Shown here: one piece after another, positions 32,960 to 44,795 of the stretch
Numbering within the stretch: position 1 is the stretch's first letter
Layout of the letters: each line of letters opens with the position of its first letter
From: Acorus gramineus
Taxonomy: Eukaryota > Streptophyta > Magnoliopsida > Acorales > Acoraceae
Length of the DNA stretch: 64,000 nt
Reading direction: 5' to 3'
Assembly (NCBI GenBank): GCA_030737835.1
Contig: JAUJYN010000030.1
Span: 806,001-870,000 of the forward strand
The notes under the pieces: model-generated
The model's input: the letters and a program-made list of their open reading frames with translations, nothing else
Told to the model about the DNA's origin: nothing
Databases searched by the model: none
Position numbers and translations under genes: made by a program

Positions 32960-35900
32960 TGTCACGCCCGAGGGCGGCCGTCCCCGGGACGCGGCAAGTG
33001 TATATAAAATATCAGAATCTACACAGGAGGTCAATAATATATCATACACAAGCAACCAGAATGACACACAGACAACAAAGAGACTGACATGATATATACA
33101 CCAAATGCGGAAGCAAAAGACTGAATCTGTAAATAAACATACTACAGACTCGATACTCAATCATCTGTCCTGTGAGAGCCAATATACACAAATACAACTG
33201 AGTATATATACAAACGCGTGCTCAAGCACGGAAATAAAATACATACAGTCAAGAAGGGATGCTGATAGCCTCTGGCACTCGCGGAACGTAGCGCTGCTCC
33301 GCTACTGAAGGAATCCCTCAGACGGCTCCACCTGCTGCTCCGGCTCCAGCTCAGGCTCAGTGGCAACTGGGGAAAAAACATATGCGAGGGGTGAGCCACA
33401 CGCTTAGTGAACAGCACAACCCATGCATCACAGACAATATTGACCACAATTCATTTATTTATCCAGCCTCTAAGTGGCATAACAAATAACCCAGTGGGTC
33501 GCTCCATCGACGACCCACCACACCCTCACCCTCACCCTCAACAGGTGACGCAGGATATTGGGACTGATAATCATCCAATCACAAAACCAGTGGGTCGCTA
33601 ATCGCCAACCCACTACACCCTCACCCTCACCCTACCACGGGTGACATAGGATTTTGGGACTGACTAGGCTGTTGGTCACCCTTGGTCCACCGATAGTCTC
33701 TCCTCCACTCCGTAGGCCGCTTGGTCTACTCCCACATTCAGCACAGTCCGAAACCAAATCAGGAGGTGCCTACTGATGGGAGCCCTCACCCACAACTTCA
33801 GCACAGTCCGAAACCAAAATCAGGAGGCGCCTACTGATGGGAACCCTTGGAAGGGACGGCCTTTCTAACGCTGGGGCAGCCTCTACCGGATCCAACGAAG
33901 GGGACAGAACAGCCTATCCATACGCACATGATCCACTCGGATCCGCCGACTACACACCTCAACGACTCTAATGTCCTGAATTCCTCAGAATTCCTCCAGG
34001 GCGCATAACCAAGATGCGGGGAACATGTACAATAATTAGCAAGGGTGGAATATCATTGGGGAAAGAAACTTGGGAGGGCAGCGTGAGTTCCCGATATAGG
34101 ACACCCCGACAACCAAACAAGGAACACGGAGTACCCTAGCCCGGGTCTCACCGCTGTCCTCGCGAGGCCCCTCCCTATAATATTCACTAATTATGCTAAT
34201 AATCATACAATGGATAAATCATTTATTATCAAATAGAGATATAATATTATTGGGACAAGAACCTTGGGAGGGCAGCATGAGGTCCCGATACAGGACATCC
34301 CGACAACCAAACAAGGAACACGGAGTACCCTAACCCGGGTCTCAATGTTGACCTCGCAAGGCCCCTCCCTATAATATTATCTAAAGCATGCAATTAACAT
34401 ATACTAGCATTTAATTTAATAAATAAACTAGTAGGACACATGCATAGGCCAAGGCTTCCTAGCATGAGAACAGGGGGACAAGATACAGGGCTCTTACACC
34501 TATCCTAAGGGTGCAAGTCCCTAACATGCAAGTCTAGGGTAGCATGCATTCTACACATAAATCATGCTGCATGGATTAATATTTATAACAGGCTAATATA
34601 CATCCATGGTGCCCCAGGGGAGGGCAATACACTCCCAAGTGAGTAGTATGCCTCCCTACTGGGTTGGATTGTCCCACTCACCAGAAACCGGGTCGTCGCT
34701 CGACCGTCCGTCAAGATCTGCAAGACAGGGTAGTAACTCAATGAGTAAAACCCAAAAACACTACAAAATATACCAAGCTACACAAATAAATACCCAACAC
34801 TCAGGCAAACGTACATACGACCCGTACGCACGCTAGCCCGAGCTCCCCGACACACTCCCGCACCCCCGCCAACCATCCGCACGGCTACCCGCCCCCGGAT
34901 GCACCGCCGCGCCTCAGCCCGCGCACCCAGGCGCACCGCCGGGCCCCTGCCCGCCCGCCTGGACATGCAGCCGAGCCACCCGGGTGCACCGCGCGCCCAC
35001 TGCGCCCCGCCGCAGCAGCCCGCGCGCACCACATCGCACGCCCCGCGCGCACCACGCGAGCACATCGCACGCCCCCGCGCGCCCAGCGCCTGCGCCTCTG
35101 CCCTCCTCACCGCGCGCACGCCTGCGCCTCAACCCAGCGCCCCGCGCGCATACTCCTCTGCAGTGCCCAGCGCCCAGCGCCCCAGCGCCCAGCGCTCAGC
35201 ACCCTCGCCCAGCACCCGGTATCCGCGACCCAGCGCCCACGCACACGCCCGCGCAGCACGTGCCCAGCGCGCCTGCCAGCTGGCCCGCGCTGCCTGCCTG
35301 CGTGCATCGCCGAGTGGCCCGAGCACCGCTCGCCTGCACGCCCGACACTGCCCGCCTGATGCCCGAGCACCTCCTACCCAGCACGCCTGTGCGCCTAGCC
35401 TGCCTGCCCGGCCTGCCAGCACGCACAGCCCAGCCAGCCTACCCTGCACGCCTAGCCCTGCCGGCCCTACCCAGCGCGCCCAGCACGCCCGCAGCACCAC
35501 CTGAGCGCACGCCGCGCGCACGCCTGCGCGCACACAGACTCACGCGCCCGGCCACCTGGTGCACTTGCTTGCTGCGCCCGCTGCTAACTCACCCGGGACT
35601 GCTAGCCTCCCTGCCGAGCTCCTCTACCACCAACCACCGGCCACCCCAAGGCCTCCGACCACCACCCACAGCCCTCCGACGGCCACCCACCGCCGCCGAC
35701 CACCACCCAACCTCAAATCCACCCTCCTAACATACATCTAAGCATGAAAAGAGAGGAAAAAGGGCTTACCAAGGGGAGGAAGAGATGTTCGGTTGCTCTC
35801 CGCGCACCGAAACCTTTCCCCAAAGGCCTCCAACGCCGGGATCTTCCTTGGCCCTCGAATTGGCCCAAATCAGAGGAGAAAAGAGGGGGGATGGAGGGGC

Positions 35901-36545
35901 CAATCTTCTCGGAATTCGAATCCGAGAACACCGGGGCGTAGATCGGGGCCCGATCTATTCTTTCTATGTTATGGGTTTTGAGTTTCAAGCCCTCCAAGGG
36001 GCTCAAAACCAAGAAAAATGGAGAAGGAGAGAGAGAGAGCTCAAGGAGGAAGATGATGAATAGTGCATGACTTTTCTCACCCCTCTTATATAAAGTCAAC
36101 TCACTTAAAAACCCGGATACGCCCCGGAACTGTGAAATTCCGGAAACGTTACCGGAATTCGATGAAATTTTCGTGAGAGGCCTAAAATGGCACCAGGACA
36201 CCAAATATGCAGTTAGATTTCCAATCAGAGTCCTCTAACTCAGGACGATAGCTAACAGTCCAAAAATTAGCGGTTCCGATCGAAAACCGAATTTTTCATC
36301 CTCGGGGTATACTTGGAAGAATACCCATAACTTTTACTACATGAATCCAGTTGATCTAATTCCACTTTTGTACGAAAGCTAACTCAAAACTGAGCATCTC
36401 ATTATAAAATCATATTTAAACCTCTTCATCTTGGATTTTAACAAAATGAAATCCAAATACCAAATCGGAAATACATAACTTCTAGGAGAAAAAATTATGT
36501 AGCCTAATTTTCAATCAGAGCGCTCCAAATGACACAGGCATAACA
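32960..36545 (-). mobile_element. Chimeric LTR: class A body with class C U3 end
   Basis: From 32960 to about 36285 it follows the class A LTR at 24705 closely (microexon 34682-34717, donor at 35769/35770, shortened dyad 35938-35958). The last 260 bp instead match the U3 end of 38669-41534 (CCTCGGGGTATACTTGG, then CAAATGACACAGGCATAACA). The flanks are GTTGT and GGGGC, so there is no target duplication. It carries no nested insertion in its GC-rich part. Confidence 0.85.
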
Positions 36546-38668
36546 GGGGCACTCGAACATGCGTGCGTACGCTGGTGCTCGCATGCGTGAGAGCCCGTAT
36601 GCATGCATGTCTAAGTCTTTGGAATTTCTAGTTAAATTCTAAGTGTTATAATGTGATTTTACTCACCAAATTTGATGCCCTTATCTTGCAGATCTCGTCG
36701 GATGGGATGCGCGAGGTCTCGGGTTGTGGTGAGTGGTTCGATCCAACCCTTCAGGGTGCGCTCGATGCACGTAGTCATGCATCGCGCATCCTTGGGGCTT
36801 CTTTGCACCCTAAATATGTTAGATATTTGCATGCTAGGCTTGTGTAGCTCGTATATTGCGTAGAACCCCCTTTTCTACCATATACTTGCCTATGTATATT
36901 CATGTGTGAGTTATTATGTATGCATGCGCCCTTCATGTATGGGCATGTGTGATGTGGGTTTTCATGAATGTATAGAATAAGCATGCCTTAGGTAATCCCT
37001 ATGAGTAATACTACCATTTTAATTAGAATATCCAGCATGATTAAGTCTGGGTTAATAACGAGCACATGCCTAATATTCCCTTGCGATAAGACTCGAGGGT
37101 GTGGTGTAGTTGTTGCACCCATGCTAATGGGGCAAAGCTATGACCAACTTCAAGAGATGATGAGCACTCTCTCTCCCTCTCCCTCTGCACGAATTGAGTA
37201 AGTAGATGCGATTTCCTACTCAACTAAGGTTAGTTTGGAATATTGGCATGAACTTGTTAGTGTGTGAGATCGCGCTTGACCCTTCCCTTTTAAGTTGGTG
37301 ATATCCAACGCATGCTTAAGTTATACCTGGTATGTTTATATGATTAATGGCCTTGTATGCATGTTTAAGTGGGCCATACCTTATATGCATGTTGTATGAT
37401 TTGTTGTTTATGATGTAAACCAATGTTAGGGGATACTCTTATAGTCAATTATTAGATGATCGTGCATATGGTTCATGCACATAGCTATGATATGATTCTC
37501 CTGTTATATATATATGCACCTGTTAAAACTAATTAGGCCTATCTGAAATAGGCGTGGGTACGACCCGCTGTCGGGATGTACCTCATTAGTTAGTGCGCGA
37601 GCGATGTAATCGCCCCTGCATCCGTGTGATGCACTTGAATGGAATTCAGGAGAATTCATTTGTTGTATCGGTTTTGTTAAACCGGTGGCTATGGCATTAA
37701 GTTAGGCCTACCCGTGCTAGGTGCGTACATGAACCGCCTGTTTGGATATATGCCTTGGGCTTATTTCTGCGTGAGAGCAGAGGTAACCCCTCGCGTCTAA
37801 GCGATGCACTCGTGTGGGAGTCCAAGAGTATTCTTTATAGTCAATATGTAATTATCGAGCGTAGTTGACTTTCCCATAGGGTTCGCTTTGCGAACGTGGG
37901 GTGCTTCCTCCTGACATCGTCGTGTGTCGAAACACCCCAGCGTCGAAGCTGTCCTGTTTGGGTGCAACCACTTGTAGGTGCTACTGATGCGTATCGCGGT
38001 ACGCATCTGGCTGATGTACCGATCGTGGAAGGCCGACAGGTAGAGGCTACGCGGGAGAGGGCTACCGGATGATATTGCGAGCGTGGAATCGTTCTCCCCT
38101 TCTTCGGATCCGCGTTGAAGCTACCCGACGTTAAAGTTGTCCTGACAGAGGGCTCCCACTTGTAGGTACTACCGATGCGTTTAGCAGATGTACTGATCAT
38201 GGGAGTATACCAGGTAGAGGCTACCCGGGAGAGGGCTACCGGATGATGAAGGGTGTAGAGCATAAGGATGATCCCAAAAGTCCCTAGGGTCACCCCTCCG
38301 GGGGCTAGGGTGAGGATGAGTTGAAGTCACGTCACCGCGTGACCCATTCGTGGTTCGTCCGTTCCCATAGTTGTTGGGTCCGGTTATGTAGCAATGTTCA
38401 AAAACACCGTTGGGCAGTTATCTCGATGTAGATAATCCAGTAGTGTTGTGTAGACCAGTAATTCCACGTTTCTTCGACCAATGGTATGGTCTCTCCCCAA
38501 GAGTCCCAAGAGTCTCCCTTCGGGAGTGAGGGTGAGGGTGAGGGTGAGGTTGGTCGCGCCGCCGCGTGACCTTGTTATCCATTGGGTTTCCACCCATGTT
38601 TTCCTTGAAAGGAAATTGCTTTAGTATTTAACTGTTGTAATGGTGATTGGTTTCTAGCCACTCACTAA
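36546..38668 (+). mobile_element. Class B LTR, central part
   Basis: It continues the LTR started at 24065, beginning in the GGGGCACTCG part of the GC-rich zone. It contains the 37-nt microexon 36692-36728 (CTTGCAG before, GTGAGT after) and a (GGGTGA)n block near 38526-38548. The - strand LTR 38669-41534 interrupts it within the GCCACTCACTGAGC motif. Confidence 0.8.
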
Positions 38669-41534
38669 TGTCACGCCCCAGGCGTCCCCGGCACGCGGCA
38701 AGTGTATATATGATATCAGTATAAACAGGAGTTCAATAACATACTCACACAACAGCTAAAATGACAACACAGACAACCAAAGCAGGGCTGACATGATATA
38801 TACACCAAAAGCGGAAGCTAAAAGACTGAATCTGTAATCCAAAAACATATTACAGACTCGATACATAATCAACTGTCCTGTGAGAGCCAATATATACAAT
38901 GACATCCAAATACAATACAAACGCGTGCCCAAGCACAGAATATAATACATACAATCACAAGGGATGCTGATAGCCTCTGATACTCGCGGGACGTGGCGCT
39001 ACTCCGCTACTGATGAAGTCCCTCGGGGAGCTCTTCCTTCAATTCCGACTCAAATGACTCTAGAGAAAAATATTATGCGAGGGGTGAGCCACACGCTCAG
39101 TGAACAGCACAACCCATGCATCACAATATATATTAACCACCAGATCTTAATAATCCACAATCTCATTATTAAAAGCCACAAAATGGCAACAGCTATACAA
39201 TCCAGTAGGTCGCTATCGCCAACCCACTACACCCTCACCCTCACCCCTCAATAGGTGACATAGGATATTGGGACTTACAAGGCTGATAATCATCCTTACA
39301 CAATCTTGTGGGTCGCCACATCGCCGGCCCACCACACCCTCACCCTCACCCCTCAATAGGTGACATAGGCTCTTGGGACTGACTAGGCTGTTGGTCACCC
39401 TTGGTCCACCGATAGTCTCTCCCCACTCCGTAGGTCGTTTGGCCACTCCCACATTCAGCACAGTCCGTCTACCAAATCAGGAGGTGCCTACTGATGGGAG
39501 CCCCTGCACGGGACGACCTTTTTAACGCTGAGGTAGTCTCTACACGGATCCAACGAAGGGAACAGAACAGCTTATCCATCGCATATGATCCACTCGGATC
39601 CGCTGACAACACATCTCTACAACTCTAATGTCTTGAATTCTTCAGAATTCCTCCAGCGCGCATAACCAAGATGCGGGGAACACATAAGATAATAATGAGG
39701 AAAAGAAACCTTGGGAGGGCAACCTGAGGTCCCGATATAGGACATCCCGCCAACCAAACAAGGAACACGGAGTACCCTAGCCCGGGTCTCAATGTTGACC
39801 TCGCAAGGCCCCCTTTATATTCCCCAAGGCATACTAAGATTCCATAAGTTTGCATTTAATTAATAAATCAAACTAGTAGGACACATGCATAGGTCGAGGC
39901 TTCCTATCATATGAACAGGGTGACAGGATGCACGGCTCTTACACATATCCTATGGGTGCAAGTCCCTAACATACAAGTCTAGGGTGGCATGCATTCTACA
40001 CACTAATCATGCTTGCACAAATTACATATTAATCAGTTAATATTAACTATGGTGCCCCAGCGGAGGACGGTATACGCCCAAGTGCATATAACGCCTCCCA
40101 ACTGGGTTGGGTTGTCCCACTCACCGATAATCGGGTCGTCGCGCGACCGTCCGTCAAGATCTGTAAGACAGGGTAATCAACTCGGTGAGTAAAATACACA
40201 AATACCCCAAAAATACACTAAAATACACAACACTCGGGCAAACGTACATACGGCCCGTACGCACGCGAGCCCGAGCACCCCAACTCATTCCCGAACCCCC
40301 GGGCAGCCGCACGCACGGCCACCCGCACGCGCACGCACGAATGCGCACACACGCACGCACTGGTTCCCAGCTCCGCGCCCAGGCGCCCTGCCCCGCACCC
40401 AGGCACAGTGCCCAGGCGCCCTGCCTGCGCACGCGCACGCTCGCGCGCACGCGCGCACCCCCGCTCGCGCCTGCACCCGCGCACACCCGCGCGCACCCGC
40501 GGACCCGCGCGCACGCACCCGCGCGCGACTGCGCCCGCCAGCACCCGCCTGCGCAGCGCGCGCAGACCGCGCGCAGACCGCGCCCAGCGCGCGCCCAAGC
40601 CCTTTTTAACCCCTTTTTCACCCATCCTAACCCCTCACACACACCCAAACCCAACTACCTAGCAAGCATGACTTTCCCCCAACCCCTTAAGCCAAAGAAA
40701 CCAAGAAAAAGGAGGGGAGGAGCTCACCTTGGAGGGGGAACAAAAGGGGAGGGTTCGGGGCCCTTCGCACACCGAAACGCCGCCACCGGAACCACCACCA
40801 CCACCACTCAGCCTCCTCTTCAGCCCTCTATGGCAGCAAAAACAGCGGGGGGGAGATCATGCAAAGAGAGCTTGAGAGAGGGGAGAACAAACAATCACAC
40901 CACACAAAGATCCACCACCACTTCCTCCTCCACCTTCACCTTCTCATTGAGAACTTAAACCAAACACATGGGGGGCTTAAAATGAGAGGAAGAGAGAGCC
41001 CAGCAGAGGTTGTCGTGGAAGTGAGAGGGGAGGAGAGAGAGAGAGAAGATATTTATCAAATATCTTAAGGAGAATTTACTAAGTCGCCCTCCGACTAGAA
41101 ATTCTGCGCAAGCTTCACTGGAACAGCCATAACTTCCCCGATACAGCTCCGAATTGCTTGATTCCAAGACCGATGGAAATCTAAGAAGATTATCTACAAC
41201 TTTCATGTTTATGCCATGATCAGATAATCCCTCTAGCTAATCCGAAATTAGAGCTAAACATCGAGCAGGGCTGCTGCCAGAATTTCCATCCCCGGGGTAT
41301 ACTTGGAAAAATACCCATAACTTTTACTACAAGAATCCAGTTGATCTAATTCCACTTCTGTGCGAAAGCTAACTCAAAACTGGACATCTCATAGTAAACT
41401 TATAATTAAACTTCTTCATCTTGGATTTTAACAAAATCAAATCCAAACACCAAATCAGGAATACATAACTTAAGAAAAAAAAATTATGTACCCAAATCTT
41501 CAAACAGAGCGCTCCAAATGACACAGACACAACA
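38669..41534 (-). mobile_element. Class C LTR (2866 bp)
   Basis: It runs TGTCACGCCCC to CACAACA. The flanks ACTAA and (A)CTGA are an imperfect duplication of the host sequence ACTGA. Landmarks on the - strand: acceptor TTTTTCTCTAG at 39060-39070, microexon 40125-40160 (acceptor CTTACAG), donor CAAG|GTGAGC at 40727/40728, and a U3 that differs from class A and B over 41100-41534. Exon 3 reads open to a stop (ELKEELPE motif). Confidence 0.85.
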
Positions 41535-41960
41535 CTGAGCTCATAGCTCACCCCTCGCATACTGTTTCTTTTCTGGGGCAGTGTTGGGTGTGGAGCTGGA
41601 TTTCCCTGTGGTGTGGTTTTATGTGCGTGGAACGTTCTGTTCAGCTGGTGGCGAGTGCGAGGCTGTCAGCAGTTCTAGAGTCATTTTATGTATTGTAAAT
41701 CGTGCATGTGGCACATGTTGTATTTTATTTGGACTAGACTTGGCTCTCACATGACATCGATTGTGTATTCAAGTCTATAATGATATTTTTGGTTTACAGA
41801 CATTGTTGATATCTTTTGCTTCCGCTTTTCAGCTAGTTATCATTTATCTTTGCCTTGCCACCTTGTGTGTTGTTGTTGGAGTCTTTGTTGACCTCAAGTA
41901 TTGATAGCTGATACACTATATATTGCCACGTCTCGAAGACAGCCGCCCTGGGGCATGACA
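41535..41960 (+). mobile_element. Class B LTR, 3' end
   Basis: This resumes at CTGAGCTCATAGCTCACCCC and ends GGGGCATGACA. The acceptor expected near 41571 reads TTTTCTG instead of TTTTCAG, so this copy has lost it. The 3' flank GTTAT does not match the 5' flank GGAAA of 24065. Confidence 0.8.
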
Positions 41961-42015
41961 GTTATCAAACAAAAAAAAACACTGATAAATCATTCAACTA
42001 GGGGGAACAATCACC

Positions 42016-42036
42016 AAAATAATAATAATAATAATA
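42016..42036. repeat. (AAT)n microsatellite
   Basis: About seven AAT units in an otherwise unassigned 110-bp stretch between two LTR fragments. Confidence 0.85.
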
Positions 42037-42071
42037 ACACCCATATTATAAATTCCAAAATGACACAAACT

Positions 42072-42307
42072 TAACCACCACCACTACCACCACCTCATCA
42101 GCATCTCCTCAAGCCTTTCTTGGCTGAAAACATGGGGGTAAAGGGGGCATGAGAGGGAGCTAGAGAGAAGAGAATCAACAACAACAATAACAACACAAAT
42201 ACACACCTTTTTGCACTCTCTTGCTTCTTCTCCTTCTTGTTCTTCTCAATAAAAAAAGGAAAAGCAACCAAACAAAGGAGCCAAAGAGGGCCTCAGATGG
42301 ATTTTCT

Positions 42308-42343
<36 letters not shown>

Positions 42344-42719
42344 CTCACAAAGGAAAACATGGGGGGTTAACTTAACCTAAACTCAACCACTGACACTCAA
42401 AATAACCAAAGGGTTGCTTAACCATTAAGCAAGGGGGGTGAGGTTACCAAAGGTTACCATATTCACCAAAATATCTAACACTATTCGACCAACCAAACCA
42501 GGAACGCTCAAAACCCGGATACGGTTCAGAACATAATTATTTTCAAAACATTATCAGAAATTTGATGAAATTTTTATGGTAGTACAAAACAGTACCAGCG
42601 CCCATAATATGTAGTCAAATTTTCAATCAGAGTACTCCAACTCCCACAGGTAGCTAAAAACCAAAATTTTAACACCTCCGATTGAAAAAAAATAAGGTCC
42701 AAATGACACAGACATAACA
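42072..42719 (-). mobile_element. Class B LTR 5' fragment (U3 and leader)
   Basis: On the given strand it starts in the CCACCACCACTACCACC leader part and ends GACATAACA at 42719. Only the U3/leader survives, with a (GA)n tract at 42311-42340. The other end and target duplication are not visible. Confidence 0.75.
42311..42340. repeat. (GA)15 microsatellite
   Basis: Uninterrupted GA run in the LTR leader, an expansion of the GA/CT-rich stretch present in all class B leaders. Confidence 0.9.
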
Positions 42720-44795
42720 TAATGTGTATAACACATGGTTATGTATTAGACTATATATACTTCTATAGACGTTTGAGAGTTAAATTTTCTCATATCATTG
42801 AGAGACATCACTAGGATTTAAGATGGAGAGTTAGATTCGTGACACCATCACACACCATCACACAGAAACTATATAGAGAAAAATAAAATATAAATTCTCT
42901 CTAACTCTACATGGATGTAGGTAATCTTTGTCAAACCACAAAAAATTTTCAACATCATGAACTTTTTACATGCGTAATATCTCAAAATCACTATCTACAG
43001 ATCATGTCGCTTATTTCTTTTCAGTTATGAAACTAATCTACAATATGACTTGGCAAAACTGTCATTTATTTCTTTTCATGATGCATCAAATGATTTTTCA
43101 AGGCTAACAACGGTTCATGCTCAACAACTTTTGGAAGTGGGTGCCAGACACATCTATTCTTCCATTTCCTTGAAAGTGATCTCAAATTATATTTGTATCA
43201 ATTTGTTTCTCTTGTTTCTTTTTATCTAGGTTCACTCTTTGGTTCTTCCAAATCAGCCATTGAAATTTGACAAAGTTCTTATAAATGCTCTCTCTATTCA
43301 AGTGTACCATGTTTCATTGAAAGGTTTTTGTTCTCTCTAGAGTATATCTGTTTCATAGCCTCAGAAATTTGTTTATTCGTGTTTGGTGTCAAATTCAGAA
43401 TGGATTACTCATACTAAGCATCAACCAAGTAAATATTGAAATCAATTGATAGATTCCAACGTCATATGAATAGACATGATGCATAGAAACAACTATCTTG
43501 GTAGAGAAAGGAAATGTAAGTATGTGACATAGGAACTGTAATAGATAGTGCAGATAGAGTCCCTACAGAAACTGTAAAAGGAAATGCAGATGCTCTCTTT
43601 TGGTAAGTGATAAAATTGTATTGCTATACCAAAAGAGAGGTACAAGAATGAATCTACAAAAAGAAATAGAACATTTACAAAATGTTCAACTGGTAAACAA
43701 AATAAAATGGGTGTACTCAAAAGCCATTTGCTAAAGGAGGGAAAACCAGTCCAAGCTGGAGTGCATCCCCTTAGTAAATTGACCTTGAGAACAACCAATT
43801 TATCTCTTTATCCCCGCTAAGTTTTCCTGATAATGGTACCATATATATCTGGCTCTCATGATGGACAATGATCAGTCTCAATTAACTTTGAACCATTCCA
43901 AACCATGGGTTGTCCACCTTTCCACGGAGATTTCTTCTCGCCTTGGGGAGAACTTGCAGCCAAGTTCTTAGCAATCCTTTTTGAAAACCACATATCTAAA
44001 AGTCATTTCCATGTATAGAAGACTTAACGATGAACCAGGAGGTTGTTGAGTACAACACCTGAAAAATCTTCTTGATTGATAATTCCTGCAGCAAGAGTCA
44101 AGCCATATTATAAATTCATCTATAGTTATGCTCCTCTTTCTGCTTATGCTCCTCTTTTTACTTATTCCCATTTGATGTAAGAGGGTGGTCCAAATGAAAT
44201 AGTATGGTCAAGAAAGAGGAATTGGAGATTAACTTCTTCTATATAGTTATTGTTTATTAGTTCACAACATATGAATGTGAGCCACTAAAGTCTACATAAT
44301 GAAGGTTATGTGGGGAGTATATATTGAAGTACCAACTAAAGCTTTTGTATGGAAGATATGACTTGCTAACTTCTCTGAAAAGCAGAATGTGGACTACCCC
44401 TTCTTTCTTACTTCAATCATGTGAGGATGACAACACACAAACATAGGAAGTTTTAACACATTTTAGGAATGATTTGATTTGAATGATTCATTGATAGACT
44501 AATGTGAATTGTAAACTCAATTTACCTCATGTGATGTGCCTGCTTGATTTCCATTTGAACCATTCCAAAACACCACCTTTCCTCGGACATTTCTTCTCAC
44601 CTTGGGGAGAACCTGCAGCAAAAGTTCTTAGCAATCCTTTTGTGATGTTATTCAAGTTATCTTTGAAAACCACATATTTGAAAGTCATTTCCATGTATAT
44701 TAGACTTAATGAGCCGAACCAGGAGGTTGTTGAGTACCGCACCTGAAAAATCATTTTAATTGATGTTTCCTGCAGCGGAGGAGACAAGCAATATT
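42720..44795 (-). other. Resistance-gene 3' flank fragments, duplicated (about 670 bp apart)
   Basis: There is no intact gene. A 180-bp block (CACATATCTAAAAGTCATTTCC, then GAACCAGGAGGTTGTTGAG) at about 43920-44100 is repeated at about 44575-44780. The intervening 44160-44570 carries the GAGGATGACAACACACAAAC to GATGTGCCTGCTTGATTTCC block found also at 48240-48620, 49380-49760, 63110-63319 and, diverged, 3' of the intact CNL gene. The left part (42720-43900) shows nothing recognisable. Confidence 0.6.

Noticed and set aside
33500..33650. Regularly recurring short repeats as a CRISPR array
   Set aside because: Plant nuclear DNA; repeats are parts of LTRs and spacing is irregular.
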